Assembly: GCA_018401435.1 (NCBI GenBank)
Contig: JAGYJW010000034.1
Coordinates: forward strand, 1-64,000
Direction of reading: 5' to 3'
DNA from: Deltaproteobacteria bacterium
Lineage (GTDB): Bacteria; Myxococcota_A; UBA796; UBA2385
Length of the DNA stretch: 64,000 bases
In this document: in pieces, positions 15,886 to 25,147 of the stretch
Layout of the letters: the number at the start of each line of letters is the position of its first letter
Position numbering within the stretch: the stretch's first letter is position 1
Notes under the pieces: model-generated
The model's input: only the letters and a program-made list of their open reading frames with translations
What the model was told of the DNA's origin: nothing
Database searches by the model: none
Program-made: the position numbers and the translations under genes

Positions 15886-15967
15886 GGCGAACCTCCGCCG
15901 CCCCGATAACCACGTCGGCGGCGATGCGACCACCATGGGCCGCAGCGCAGGCCCGGGATGCGCCGCC

Positions 15968-16516
15968 TCAGCTGGCCTGGCGCGCCGCCGCCGGGCGGGC
16001 CGGGCCCTCCAGGGCCTCGCGCTCTTCCTTGGAGAGCCAGGCCTGGCGGGTGCCCAGCAGCCGGTCCAACCACTGGTTGGTCACACCCCAGTTGGTATCG
16101 GGGTCCTTGCCCATGTGGTGGTCCCAGTGCCAGCGCAGGTGGACGCGGCACCACTCGGGGTCCTGGTGGGAGCGGGTGTGCACCACATGGTAGTGCCAGC
16201 CGCTCAAGACGGCCGTCACCCAGAAGACGGGCAAGACCAGGGCCACCGGAGACACCAGGGTGGCTGCCACCACGATGCCCCAGAACTCGCGCCCGTAGCC
16301 ATTCCACGCCAGGCGCGAGCCCGCAAAGGCCGGGTCGCCGCCCCCCGCGCGCCGAACGGCCCGGTGGTGGTCGTGGTAGTGAAAACCGAAGATGCTGCCC
16401 TTCTTCTTGCCCAATCGGTGAAAGAAGAGGTTGTGGACGGTCCACTCCAGCGCCACCGCGAGCCCATATCCAGCAGCGATCTGGCCCAGCTGAGAGAGCA
16501 ATTCTGCGAGGTCCAT
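15968..16516 (-). CDS. Fatty acid hydroxylase / sterol desaturase family protein
   Basis: A 182-residue membrane protein. The histidine clusters of the di-iron hydroxylase superfamily are present: HYHDHH (about residue 46), HYHVVH (about 108) and RWHWDHH (about 128), followed by NWGVTNQWLDRLLGT, a typical C-terminal block. Hydrophobic stretches LVSPVALVLPVFWVTAVLSG and IAAGYGLAVALEW support membrane insertion. Members oxidise lipids using O2 and an electron donor; the substrate here cannot be inferred. It stands alone, on the minus strand, upstream of the frameshifted SUMF gene. Confidence 0.88.
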   Translation of the reverse strand: MDLAELLSQLGQIAAGYGLAVALEWTVHNLFFHRLGKKKGSIFGFHYHDHHRAVRRAGGGDPAFAGSRLAWNGYGREFWGIVVAATLVSPVALVLPVFWVTAVLSGWHYHVVHTRSHQDPEWCRVHLRWHWDHHMGKDPDTNWGVTNQWLDRLLGTRQAWLSKEEREALEGPARPAAARQAS

Positions 16517-16575
16517 GACCCGCCTCCTCAGATGCGACTTTTCTGCACCAGGGGCGCCGCGTCAACTGTCCGGGC

Positions 16576-17412
16576 TCATGGGGAGGGCGGGATGGTGCCG
16601 GGCACGTGCCGGGGCGGCGTGGGCTTGTCTTGGGGTGCGAGGCCCGGTGGATCGCCCGGCGCTGCGCCGGGGCCGCCGCCCACGGTGCCCGGGGCCGGCC
16701 CGTGCACACCGCCCCCATTGGGCCCCGGACCCTGCGGTGCGCCGCGATCCTGGTTGTGCTCCATCACCGCCCAGGTCTTTTGCGGGCAGGTCTCGGGGCG
16801 GCGCCGGAAGACCTCGAGCTGGGTCTCGCAGATGCGCTGGTTTTCGAGGAAGCCCGCGCAGCTGCCCACCCCCGCGCAAAAGGTCGAGGCCGCCACGAAA
16901 AAGCCCACCTGCCGCGGAAAACCAAGGTCCAAGGCCTGGATCCTGGCCACTTCATCGGCGTCGGGATCCTGGATCCACCAGCGCTGCACCGCATGACCCA
17001 CGCAGTCCTCGCCGTGGCGGCCGGCATATTCGCGGCAGCGGGCGATCTGGTCGGTGACCTCGGCCTCTGGCCGGAAGTCGATGAGTTCAAAGGCGCAATC
17101 TGCGTTGCCGGCGCAGACCGCCAGCAGGTCCTCCGTGCTCACCCCGCTGTTGGGCTGCATGCGACCCGCCACCCAGGCGTGGCGGCACTGGTCTTCCCAG
17201 GCGCCGGATTGGGGGCAGAGATCTTCGACGTCCTGCCGGGTGGGAAAGCCGCCGGCCAGCTTGTAGACGCAGTAGCCCCAGGCGTTGTCCATGCCCTTGT
17301 AGGGGGCACAGGTGGGCAAGCGGGCGTCGGCAGGCACCCGATCCCCGCCGCAGGCCACCAGCAGCAGGCCGAGGGCGCAGACCCGCCAGTACGCCGCACC
17401 ACCGGCGATCAT
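16576..17412 (-). CDS. Cys-rich lipoprotein
   Basis: A 278-residue protein from ATG 17412, which overlaps the upstream gene's stop by four bases (ATGA). The signal peptide ends in a lipobox (LGLLLVAC). The mature domain is Cys-rich with well-spaced pairs: PTCAPYKGMDNAWGYCVYKL, VEDLCPQSGAWEDQCRHAW, LLAVCAGNADCAFEL and FCAGVGSCAGF. This is typical of disulfide-stabilised periplasmic proteins. The last 60 residues are a Pro/Gly-rich disordered tail (GAPQGPGPNGGG). The QDVEDLCPQSG...CR phrase resembles the Cys pattern of the short protein encoded upstream. No family recognised. Confidence 0.8.
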   Translation of the reverse strand: MIAGGAAYWRVCALGLLLVACGGDRVPADARLPTCAPYKGMDNAWGYCVYKLAGGFPTRQDVEDLCPQSGAWEDQCRHAWVAGRMQPNSGVSTEDLLAVCAGNADCAFELIDFRPEAEVTDQIARCREYAGRHGEDCVGHAVQRWWIQDPDADEVARIQALDLGFPRQVGFFVAASTFCAGVGSCAGFLENQRICETQLEVFRRRPETCPQKTWAVMEHNQDRGAPQGPGPNGGGVHGPAPGTVGGGPGAAPGDPPGLAPQDKPTPPRHVPGTIPPSP

Positions 17413-17789
17413 GGGCGCTGCAGGTGGGGAGAAGACAAGCGGCGCTCGCAATAGCCCCGGTCGCGCCCATCGAGCAGATCGCAGAGGGCCCGGCCCTTGT
17501 CCATGGGCACCTCGTTGACATGGGCGCCCACCCAGGCCGACACCGCCGCCCCCCGAATCATGGGGTCGCTGATCTGCTGCGACAGCGCGATGACGGCATC
17601 GGGATCCGTGGCCGGCACGGCCAGGAGCTGGTCGTGAAAGCAGCGGTCCTTGGCCGAGGATTCCAAGGAGGCGCAGTCCGTGCTGCCGTCGGTGCTTCCC
17701 GCGCAGCCCCACCCAGACAACGCCGCCCCCAACAGCAGCCGCAGGGGGAGGTGGCGCAGGGTCTGGGGGTCGCGGGGGCGCGCGTGCAT
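17409..17789 (-). CDS. Small Cys-containing lipoprotein
   Basis: The ATG at 17789 gives a 126-residue protein with RHLPLRLLLGAALSGWGC, a signal peptide with a lipobox-like end. A longer start at 17861 exists but would place a polar extension before the signal. The mature part contains TDCASLESSAKDRCFHDQ and ALCDLLDGRDRGYCERRL, the same Cys-x(n)-Cys helical-pair style as the downstream protein. The two may be paralogous or partners. Function unknown. Confidence 0.7.
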   Translation of the reverse strand: MHARPRDPQTLRHLPLRLLLGAALSGWGCAGSTDGSTDCASLESSAKDRCFHDQLLAVPATDPDAVIALSQQISDPMIRGAAVSAWVGAHVNEVPMDKGRALCDLLDGRDRGYCERRLSSPHLQRP

Positions 17790-17941
17790 GGCCGCAGGGT
17801 AGTCCACCCGCAGGGGAGCGGCAATCCAGGCCACCAGCCGGCCCGTCTCGCTGTCATTCACCTGACCATCGGCTTCAGCGACTGCGGGCTGGCTGTGGTA
17901 GATCCAGAGCCTGGAAATCCCCTGCCCCCCCGTGAGGCCCC

Positions 17942-18817
17942 ATGAAGATCCACTCCCTGTCCGCCTTCCTCGTCTGTGCCGCCCTGACCGCCACCGCCTG
18001 CGGAGAAAAGGACGACGGAGACGACGGCGATGACGGCGCCGCCGCTGCAGTGGACAGCGATGGCGATGGCATCACCGACGAGGACGAGGCCGCCCTGGGC
18101 ACCGATCCCAACAGCGCCGACTCCGATGGCGACGGCCTGGCCGACGCCGCAGAGGTGGACCTGGGCAGCGATCCCAACAGCGCCGACTCCGATGGCGACG
18201 GCTACCTCGACCCCTGGGAGGTCGCCGAAGGCAGCAGCCCCACCGACGCCGAGAGCCGGATCTACACGGGCAACTGGCCCTACAACCCCGAAAAGGACGC
18301 CTTGGGCGAGTCCGACAGCAGCCGGGCCACCGTGGGCGACCTCACCCCCCGCTTCCAGCTGGTCGACCAGTTCGGCGACACGGTGGACCTCTACGACTTC
18401 GCCTACCAGGGCAAGCCCATCCTCCTCGATCTGAGCGGGTCCTGGTGCTACTGGTGCCACGAGGTCGCCAAGATGTTGGAGGGCGAAGCCAGCGCCTTCG
18501 ACAGCTACGCCAGCACCTATTCCTGGGTGGAGGGCCTGGGTCCCGCGGTGGCCAATGGCGACGTCTTCTTCGTCACCGTGCTGGATGCCAACCGCATGGG
18601 CGGCACGCCCAACGCCCAGACGGTGGAGGCCTGGTACGACGAGCACTCCAACCCCGCCGTGCCCGTCTTGATGGACCCCGAAGGCGTGGTGACCTCCTGG
18701 ATGCGCCCCAGCGGCTACCCCACCATCCTCCTCCTCAACGAGGACATGACGGTGGCCCTGGCTCCGCGGAACTACACCGACAGCTTCGACGAGGTCATGG
18801 ACATGCTGGGCCGCTGA
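17942..18817 (+). CDS. Calcium-repeat redoxin lipoprotein
   Basis: A 291-residue protein. The signal peptide MKIHSLSAFLVCAALTATAC ends in a lipobox. An acidic linker (EKDDGDDGDDG) is followed by three thrombospondin-type-3-like calcium repeats (DSDGDGITDEDEAALGTDPNSADSDGDG and repeats). From about residue 130 the domain is thioredoxin-like/AhpC-TSA: TPRFQLVDQFGDTVDLYDF, then SGSWCYWCHEVAKM with a CxxC active site, then PVLMDPEGVVTSWMRPSGYPTILLL with the cis-Pro loop. It therefore looks like an exported thiol-disulfide reductase or electron-transfer protein held on a calcium-binding stalk. It is divergent from the lipoprotein gene at 17789. Confidence 0.9.
   Translation: MKIHSLSAFLVCAALTATACGEKDDGDDGDDGAAAAVDSDGDGITDEDEAALGTDPNSADSDGDGLADAAEVDLGSDPNSADSDGDGYLDPWEVAEGSSPTDAESRIYTGNWPYNPEKDALGESDSSRATVGDLTPRFQLVDQFGDTVDLYDFAYQGKPILLDLSGSWCYWCHEVAKMLEGEASAFDSYASTYSWVEGLGPAVANGDVFFVTVLDANRMGGTPNAQTVEAWYDEHSNPAVPVLMDPEGVVTSWMRPSGYPTILLLNEDMTVALAPRNYTDSFDEVMDMLGR
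18104..18202 (+). repeat. Direct repeat encoding calcium-binding motif
   Basis: A 33-base sequence at 18104-18136 is repeated exactly at 18170-18202, giving a 66-base period. It encodes DPNSADSDGDG and lies in the calcium-repeat region of the redoxin lipoprotein, suggesting recent unit duplication. Confidence 0.85.
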
Positions 18818-18826
18818 TTCGGCGCT

Positions 18827-20587
18827 TCAGCCGCCGATCACCGGGTGTTCGGCGTCCAGCCAATCCAACAACAGCAGGGCCCGATCCTCGGGGTCGGGGG
18901 TCTGGGCGATGCGTTGGCCCAGGGCCTCACGGGGGCGGTCCGCGCCGGGCGAGCGCATGCGGTCCAGGCAGCCTGCCAGCTCGGTCAGCGCGGCCAGGGC
19001 CAGCGCCCCCGGGGCCGCGCTGGCGGCATCCACCGCCCGATCCAGCACGGGTGAGGCAGCCTCGGGTGCGCCCAGGTGCTCCATCATGCCCACGATGGCG
19101 GCAGCCACCCGCATCCAGGTCTGGGCGGGCTGACCGGGGGGCAGCTCCGACAGGGCAGCGGCGGCCTCGCGGCAGAGGGCCAGGGCCAGCGCGCGCCCGC
19201 CCTCCAGGCTGTGCAATTCGCCGGCGCGGGCCAGCAGCTCGGCCCGCATGAGGGGGTCCTGGGTGGTGCGGGCCAGGGTGACCGCCTCGTCCTTGAGCCC
19301 CGCCGCCAGCAGGGCCTCTCCAAAGAGGCGCTCCAGCCGCGCCGGCGAACCCCGTCGCCCTGGCACCACCGCCACATGGCCCGGCGCCACGAAGGACAGG
19401 GCCAGCTGGGCCCGGGACACCCCCGTGGCCACCTCGCCGATGTGCAGCCAGAGCAGCGCGGCCAGCCAGGCCGACTCGCCGTCTTCCGGGTTGACCTCGT
19501 GGCCGCGGTCCAGGGCCTCTGCGGCCCAGCGCGCCCGCTGGGGATGGCCCGTGGCGGCCTCCAGCAGGCCCAGCACATAGCACCAGCCCGGCGGGACCCG
19601 GGCCTGGGAGCGCAGCAGGTCGCGCAGGGGCCCCGCCAGGGCGGGGTGGTCCAGGGCCACCTGGTAGAGCAGGCGCCAGCCGTAGCGCAGATCGGGTTCG
19701 GGGGAGAGGGGCTCGGCCGCGGCGCGGGCGACCGCCCGGGCCAGCGTGGCGCAAGCAGCCTCGGGGCCCAGCACCTCCAGCTGGTGCAGGGCGATCCGGC
19801 AGACCAGCTCGGTGCCGGCATAGCCGCTGCCGGGGCCCTCCAGCAGGTTGTGCACCGCGCGGGCCCAGGTTCGGCCGGCGGCCTCGGGGCGGCCGGACTC
19901 GGCCAGGGCCAGGCCGATGCGTTCGGCCAGCAGGCCCCGGGGGATGGGCTCGGCCAAGGCGGTCTGCAGATCGGCGTGGGCCAGGCTGGCGGCCCGCACC
20001 GCGTCCCCGCGACGGCAGGCCACCCGGGCCAGGGCCTCGCGGGCGCGGCGGGCCTCCTCCACATCGCCAATGGCCAGCACCGCCTCGCGGGCCCGCTCCC
20101 AATCCTCGAGAATGGAGTCCTCGACTTCATCTACAGCGCGATCGGCCACGGCGACCCAGGCCTCGGCACAGGCCACCCGACCCTGGGGCAAGGACTCGGC
20201 CAGGGCGATCGCCGCGCCGCGATCCCCCAAGCGGGCATAGAGCCGCGCGAGCCGGGCCCGGGCGGCGTCGGGGCCAATCCAGCCCGCACCCCGGGGCCGC
20301 CAGCGCCCCGGATCCTCGAGCAGGGCGATGGATTCGGCGAGGTGCCGGGCGGCGGCCTCGGGCTCGCCCGAGGACAGCAGCGCAGCGGCCAGCTCTGCGT
20401 GCAACCAGGCCTTTCCGCCCGGCTCTTCCAGGTCGAGGAGGATCTCCCGGGCCACGTCCAACCGACCCCGGGCCACCGCGGCCGCGGCCACCCGCTCGAC
20501 CAGGGGCCGGGCGCCGGGTTCAGCCGGCACGCGCCGGGCGGCGGCGTGGGCGTCTCTCAGGAGGCGCGATGGGTCGGGGGCGGCCAT
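18827..20587 (-). CDS. TPR-like helical repeat protein
   Basis: The ATG at 20587 gives a 586-residue soluble protein with no signal peptide. The sequence is a continuous run of Ala/Leu/Arg-rich helical pairs, about 34-38 residues each: KAWLHAELAAALLSSGEPEAAARHLAESIALL, RARLARLYARLGDRGAAIALAESL and RGLLAERIGLALAESGRPEAAGRTWARAV are clear examples. TPR-like folds act as protein-interaction scaffolds. It is divergent from the phosphohexomutase gene (58 bases between start codons). No catalytic motif is seen. Confidence 0.8.
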   Translation of the reverse strand: MAAPDPSRLLRDAHAAARRVPAEPGARPLVERVAAAAVARGRLDVAREILLDLEEPGGKAWLHAELAAALLSSGEPEAAARHLAESIALLEDPGRWRPRGAGWIGPDAARARLARLYARLGDRGAAIALAESLPQGRVACAEAWVAVADRAVDEVEDSILEDWERAREAVLAIGDVEEARRAREALARVACRRGDAVRAASLAHADLQTALAEPIPRGLLAERIGLALAESGRPEAAGRTWARAVHNLLEGPGSGYAGTELVCRIALHQLEVLGPEAACATLARAVARAAAEPLSPEPDLRYGWRLLYQVALDHPALAGPLRDLLRSQARVPPGWCYVLGLLEAATGHPQRARWAAEALDRGHEVNPEDGESAWLAALLWLHIGEVATGVSRAQLALSFVAPGHVAVVPGRRGSPARLERLFGEALLAAGLKDEAVTLARTTQDPLMRAELLARAGELHSLEGGRALALALCREAAAALSELPPGQPAQTWMRVAAAIVGMMEHLGAPEAASPVLDRAVDAASAAPGALALAALTELAGCLDRMRSPGADRPREALGQRIAQTPDPEDRALLLLDWLDAEHPVIGG

Positions 20588-20645
20588 GGCCCCAAGCCTA
20601 TTCCGGGTGCTACGCTCACGCCGTTGAACAGGGGAGGTCCGCGAG

Positions 20646-22859
20646 ATGATGGCAGCTGACGACGGCGCGACCCTCGTCGCCGCCCGCGCGGGCCTGCTCG
20701 CCGTCGCGGGCGACCCGGCGGACGCCGAGCGCGCCTTCGCCCACTTCCGGCAGTGGCTGCAAGGCCGCGCCTGGCGGGCCTGGCACCCCCAGCTGCGGGC
20801 CCTGGTCGACGAGCAGCGCTTTGGCACCCTGCTGGACTGCTTCTACCGGGTGCTGCCCTTTGGCACCGGCGGGCGCCGGGGCCCCGTCGGCGTGGGCCCC
20901 AACCGCTTCAACCCCTGGACCCTGGGCGCCACCGTGCAGGGCCATGTGCGCTGGTTGCGCCGCATCCATGGGCCCGGCCCGCTGAAAGTGGTCATCGGCC
21001 ACGATGTTCGACGCTTCGAAGATATGCGGGGGGAGCTTATTCCCGACGTGCCCGACCCGGTGCGGGGACTGAGCAGCCGCGACTTTGCGCGGGTGGCGGC
21101 CGAGGTCTATACCGCCGCCGATTTCACGGTGCTGCTGCCCCCCGAAGGCGAGGATCTGAGCACCCCCGAGCTGGGCTTTGCCATTCGCCACCTGGGCGCT
21201 GTGGCCGGCCTCGCCGTGACGGCCTCGCACAACCACCCCGACGACAACGGGGGCAAGTTCTTTGGCGCCACCGGCGGACAGGAGGTGCCCCCCCAGGACG
21301 AGGACCTCGCCCGCGAGGTCGAAGCCGTGGACTTCGTGGACCGCATGCCCCTGGACCGGGCCCGGGCCAGCGGCCTGGTGGTGGATCTCGACCCCGCCGT
21401 GCATGCGGCCTACCTGGACGCCAACCTCGCCACCCTGCGGTGCCCCCAGGCCCGCAGCGCGCGGGTGGTCTTCTCCCCCCTGCATGGCACTGGCGGCCGC
21501 ACGGTGGGCCAGGCCTTGGTACGGGCCGGCTTCACGGTGGATGTCGAGCCCAGCCAGGCCGAGCCCGACGGCGCCTTTCCCCAGGTGCCCTTTCGCTGCC
21601 CCAACCCCGAGGTGCCGGCCGCCCTCAGCGCCGCCGAACAGACCGGTGAGCGGCTGGGTGCCGACCTCGCGCTGGTCTGCGACCCCGACGCCGACCGCAT
21701 CGGCCTGTCCGTGCGCGAGCGGCAGCACGATCCCGGCGCCACCGACCCGGTGCGTTGGCGCTTCTGCTCGGGCGACGAGATCGCGGCCCTGGTCTGCCAC
21801 CACGTGCTGGCCAACCGGCCACCGGAGCTGCCGGGCCCGCCCATCGTGCTCAAGACCGCCGTCACCAGCAGCCTGGTCGAGCGGGTGGCCCGGCGGCGGG
21901 GTGCCCGGGTGCAGGCCGACCTGCGGGTAGGCTTCAAGTTCATCGGCCACGAAATGGACGAGATTGAGCGCACCGGCCTTTTTCTCGGCAAGCCGGCGAC
22001 CTTGGATGATTTCGCCCTGGGCGCCGAAGAGAGCCACGGCCTGCTGCTGAGCGCGGCGATGCGCGACAAGGACGCCACCGGCGGCGCCCTGGCCCTGGCC
22101 GAGCTGGCCTCGGTCGAGAAGGCCCAGGGGCGCACCCTGGTGGACTGCCTGGAGCGCCTCTGGCAAGAGGTCGGCTATGTCCGCACCACCCTGCGCAGCG
22201 CGGTCCTGCGGGGCGCCCAGGGCCGAAATTTCATCGAGCGCATCCAGGCCAGCCTGCGCAGCGCGCCCTGGACCGAGCTGGCTGGGCGCGCGGTGCTCAA
22301 GGTGGTCGACCGCCAGGATCCCAACGGCCCCCTGGGCCCCCTGCGCAGCGGCACCGACCGCGCCAGCCGCGACGTCCTGGTCTTCCACCTCGAAGGCGAC
22401 GCCCGCATCACGCTGCGCCCCAGCGGCACCGAGCCCAAGACCAAGATCTATGTCGAGCTGTGCGGGCCCGAAGGCCGGTCCGATGCGGCCAGCCGACGGA
22501 CCCTGGACCGCGCCTGCGCCGGCCTGGCCGACGCCACCCTGGTGGCCATGCTGTCGCGGGTGGATCTGCGCCCGCCGCCCTGGTGCCTGTCCGCCAGCGA
22601 TCTGCTGAGCGTCGAACACAAGATCAGCTTCGCCGAGCAGCTGCTGCCCGCCTTGCAGCAGCGCCTGGAGGCCCTGGCCGGCGACGAGGACCTGGCCGAA
22701 ACCGACGGCTGGTTGGACCAGCAGCTCCGCCCCTACGGACCCGGCGCCCGCGCCTTGCTGCTGCCCGCCGTGCAGCGCCTGTGCGAGCAGGACCGCCCCG
22801 CGGGGGCGGCCCGGCTGCTGGCCCGCTTCCGCGACGAGGGCTCAGTCCGCGGCGGCTGA
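20646..22859 (+). CDS. Phosphoglucomutase/phosphomannomutase family protein
   Basis: A 737-residue alpha-D-phosphohexomutase; ATG 20646 follows GGGGAGG. Family signatures are all visible: the phosphoserine loop TASHNHPDDNGGK (about 192), the metal loop CDPDADR (about 343), the sugar loop GAEESHG (about 460) and the phosphate loop RPSGTEPK (about 592). The enzymes interconvert sugar 1- and 6-phosphates through a bisphosphate intermediate. It is about 130-180 residues longer than typical homologues; the extra C-terminal part (from about 620, VDLRPPPWCLSASDLLSV...) is helical with no recognised domain. The 3' end overlaps the convergent lipoprotein gene by 18 bases. Confidence 0.92.
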   Translation: MMAADDGATLVAARAGLLAVAGDPADAERAFAHFRQWLQGRAWRAWHPQLRALVDEQRFGTLLDCFYRVLPFGTGGRRGPVGVGPNRFNPWTLGATVQGHVRWLRRIHGPGPLKVVIGHDVRRFEDMRGELIPDVPDPVRGLSSRDFARVAAEVYTAADFTVLLPPEGEDLSTPELGFAIRHLGAVAGLAVTASHNHPDDNGGKFFGATGGQEVPPQDEDLAREVEAVDFVDRMPLDRARASGLVVDLDPAVHAAYLDANLATLRCPQARSARVVFSPLHGTGGRTVGQALVRAGFTVDVEPSQAEPDGAFPQVPFRCPNPEVPAALSAAEQTGERLGADLALVCDPDADRIGLSVRERQHDPGATDPVRWRFCSGDEIAALVCHHVLANRPPELPGPPIVLKTAVTSSLVERVARRRGARVQADLRVGFKFIGHEMDEIERTGLFLGKPATLDDFALGAEESHGLLLSAAMRDKDATGGALALAELASVEKAQGRTLVDCLERLWQEVGYVRTTLRSAVLRGAQGRNFIERIQASLRSAPWTELAGRAVLKVVDRQDPNGPLGPLRSGTDRASRDVLVFHLEGDARITLRPSGTEPKTKIYVELCGPEGRSDAASRRTLDRACAGLADATLVAMLSRVDLRPPPWCLSASDLLSVEHKISFAEQLLPALQQRLEALAGDEDLAETDGWLDQQLRPYGPGARALLLPAVQRLCEQDRPAGAARLLARFRDEGSVRGG

Positions 22860-23483
22860 GACCGTGACGGCCACATCGCAGGGGAAGCTGACGCCCGATG
22901 CGATCTCGGCCAGCCAGCAGTCGCCGCCGCTGCAATCCACCACGATGTCCCACTGGCCGCCGCTGGTGCGATCGTCGCCATAGGTGCCGCCGATGGCGAC
23001 CTGGCTGGTGATGGTCACATCCCAATCCGGGATGTCCTCAGAGCCGATCATCAGGTCGCAGACATAGCTCTGGTCCGTCGCCAGGTTGCAGTTCACGCTG
23101 TCGCCCGTCGCGTCGAAGACCCAGGAGAAGCTGGTCTCGCTGGTATTGGTGTGCACGAAGCCATCGCCTTCGGTGGCCGGAAGCTCGCCTTCTGCCTGGC
23201 AATTGTCGTAGATGAGGTCGCCGCCGGTGATGGTCCAGTGGCCCGCCTGGGGGGCAAAGGCCGCCGTGCCATCGTCGCCGCCATCGCCCGAGCCGCCATC
23301 GCCGCCATCGCCCGAGCCGCCGTCTCCGCTGCCGCCGTCGCTGCCGTCGCTGCCGTCGGCGTCGCCCCAGGGGCTGCCCCCGTCGTCTGCGCTGCTGGTG
23401 TCCGAGCCCTCGTCCGCCTTGTCGCCGCAAGCGACCAGGGCACCCAGGGCGCACAGGGCGCCCAACATCCGCATCCGACCCAT
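22842..23483 (-). CDS. Lipoprotein with Gly/Ser/Asp linker
   Basis: A 213-residue protein from ATG 23483, preceded by GAGGAG; an upstream in-frame start at 23585 lacks such a site. The signal peptide MGRMRMLGALCALGALVAC ends in a lipobox. A low-complexity linker of about 45 residues follows (GSDGSDGGSGDGG type), then a beta-rich domain with two Cys pairs (IYDNCQAEG, VNCNLATDQSYVCDLM, VDCSGGDCWLAE). Likely a surface or periplasmic lipoprotein; no family recognised. The C-terminus overlaps the convergent phosphohexomutase gene by 18 bases. Confidence 0.82.
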   Translation of the reverse strand: MGRMRMLGALCALGALVACGDKADEGSDTSSADDGGSPWGDADGSDGSDGGSGDGGSGDGGDGGSGDGGDDGTAAFAPQAGHWTITGGDLIYDNCQAEGELPATEGDGFVHTNTSETSFSWVFDATGDSVNCNLATDQSYVCDLMIGSEDIPDWDVTITSQVAIGGTYGDDRTSGGQWDIVVDCSGGDCWLAEIASGVSFPCDVAVTVSAAAD

Positions 23484-23596
23484 AGAAGACTCCTCGCGCG
23501 GCGGGCGGTGCCGCCCCCGCACTGTATAGCCGGGACGCCACAGCCGGAAGTCCCCCCAGGCATGGGGTAGCATGAAGCCCTCCACCCGAGGCTGCA

Positions 23597-24229
23597 GTGC
23601 TGCGCGTCGCCCTGTTCTTCTTCGCCCTCGCGGGCGGGCTCTACTACCTCGCCTATATCGACCGCAAGACGCCCCTGGCCTTGACGGTGGTCGAGTACAA
23701 CGACATCGGTCTGCTGCCCCTCTTCAGCCTGACGGCGCTGGTTGGCGGGGTCTTCGTGTTGCTGCACCTGCGGGGCCGTTGGGCCGAGAGCGCCCGAAAA
23801 GAGGCCGCCGCCGCCCGGGGCCCGCGCCCACCCACCCGGCTGCACGCGGTGAGCGGGGGCCGCGACAACCTGAGCTTCCGGGACCGCGTCCTGTCCCGGG
23901 CCCGCAGCCTGCCCATGGAGGCGGGCGCCCGGCTGGAGGTCGACCCCGCCCAAGGCGTGCCCCTGCGGCTGGTGCTCGAAGAGATGCCGCCAGGGCGGGC
24001 CAGGCGCGCCATCGATGGCTTCGGCCTCTTCTTGGCCTCCTTGCCCACGCCGCCCCGGGTGCAGGTGGACTTCGTGCGCTGCCCGCCGCCCCCCCAGCCC
24101 CTCACGGTCCTGGTCCAGGGTGCCCTCAGCCAGCACCTGCCCCGCAACAGCTTCAAGGCCACCGGCCACGCCGATCGGGTGGACGTGCTCTTCTTCGAGC
24201 ACGACCCCACCTGGCGCGAGGACTGGTAG
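23597..24229 (+). CDS. Membrane protein, two transmembrane segments
   Basis: A 210-residue protein starting at GTG 23597. Two hydrophobic segments lie at residues about 2-20 (LRVALFFFALAGGLYYLAYI) and 40-60 (LPLFSLTALVGGVFVLLHL). They are followed by a soluble domain with LRLVLEEMPPGRARRAIDGFGLFLASLP and a C-terminal HADRVDVLFFEHDPTWREDW. The C-terminus is convergent with the DUF1460-type gene, five bases apart. No family recognised. Confidence 0.78.
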   Translation: MLRVALFFFALAGGLYYLAYIDRKTPLALTVVEYNDIGLLPLFSLTALVGGVFVLLHLRGRWAESARKEAAAARGPRPPTRLHAVSGGRDNLSFRDRVLSRARSLPMEAGARLEVDPAQGVPLRLVLEEMPPGRARRAIDGFGLFLASLPTPPRVQVDFVRCPPPPQPLTVLVQGALSQHLPRNSFKATGHADRVDVLFFEHDPTWREDW

Positions 24230-24233
24230 GGCC

Positions 24234-25142
24234 TCAGCCTGCGGGCAGCCGCGACCGCCGGGGCCCGAAGTCCCGGGGCATGAGGATGTTGACGCCTTCT
24301 ACCGGCCAGTGGTGGTACCACTCGACATGCTCGAGATACCAGGCCAGGCGCTCATTCCGGACGCGCGGCCGGCTGCCCATCTTGGTGGCGTGCCGCATCA
24401 GCGGCTGGCCGCTGCCGGGCAGCTTGAAGCCCAGGTGGGTGACCACGATGGGCACGCCCTCGCGGGGGCGACGAACGGTGAGAATGAGCGCGCCATCGGG
24501 TATCTGATCGATGGATTCCAGGGCGGCGCCGGTGGACATCACCGGCAGGGCGTAGTCGCCGGTGGGCAGCTTGTCGTCGGGCACCTGGAAGAGCCGGCGC
24601 TTGCCCCAACCCGCCCAGGTGCGCGGGGTCACCCGCTTGCGGATGAGGTGGGTCTCGCCCACCTGCGCGGTGATGTCCTCCAGCCAGCCATTGGCGATGG
24701 CCCGGGGCACCCACTGCTCCAACATGAAGTGGTGGCGGTCTTCGTAGAGGCGCCCTCCCCCCTCGCCATAGCGCAGGCTCTCTCGCACCCGGGGGGCCGC
24801 GGTCGGGTCACCCGCCAGGGCCAGGGCGAGGACCTCCTCGACAAAGGTCAAGCAGTCCCAGGCGTCGTAGCGAACCGGCGGGTCCAGGTCCGGCGCGCGC
24901 CCCTCGCCCGCCGCGTCGTTGAGGTAGGGCCGGTCCACCAGCAGCTCGCTGATGGCGGCCATGCGCGCGCCCACCGGGAGCTGCTGGACGGACCGGGCCC
25001 GCTCTGCGAGGGCCAGGGGCAGGTCTCCCTCGTCCAGCTCGGGCCCCAGCGGGGCCTGCTCGCCCTCCCCCTCGTCCAGATTCGGACCCGGGGGCTCTGG
25101 GGCCGACGGGTGGGCGGGCTGCAAGGCGAGCAGCAGCAGCAA
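24234..25142 (-). CDS. DUF1460 (amidase-like) exported protein
   Basis: A protein of about 302 residues. The start is uncertain: the frame is open to 25286 but overlaps the upstream gene. The TTG at 25142 gives a short signal-like stretch (LLLLLALQPAHPSA) just after that gene's stop. DUF1460, related to N-acetylmuramoyl-L-alanine amidase-like NlpC folds, is indicated by YDAWDCLTFVEEVLALALA with the presumed catalytic Cys. LTVRRPREGVPIVVTHLGF supplies a His, and the RHATKMGSRPRV block follows. A role in cell-wall turnover is inferred. It is the last gene of the sigma/anti-sigma run on the minus strand. Confidence 0.8.
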   Translation of the reverse strand: MLLLLALQPAHPSAPEPPGPNLDEGEGEQAPLGPELDEGDLPLALAERARSVQQLPVGARMAAISELLVDRPYLNDAAGEGRAPDLDPPVRYDAWDCLTFVEEVLALALAGDPTAAPRVRESLRYGEGGGRLYEDRHHFMLEQWVPRAIANGWLEDITAQVGETHLIRKRVTPRTWAGWGKRRLFQVPDDKLPTGDYALPVMSTGAALESIDQIPDGALILTVRRPREGVPIVVTHLGFKLPGSGQPLMRHATKMGSRPRVRNERLAWYLEHVEWYHHWPVEGVNILMPRDFGPRRSRLPAG

Positions 25143-25147
25143 GCGGA

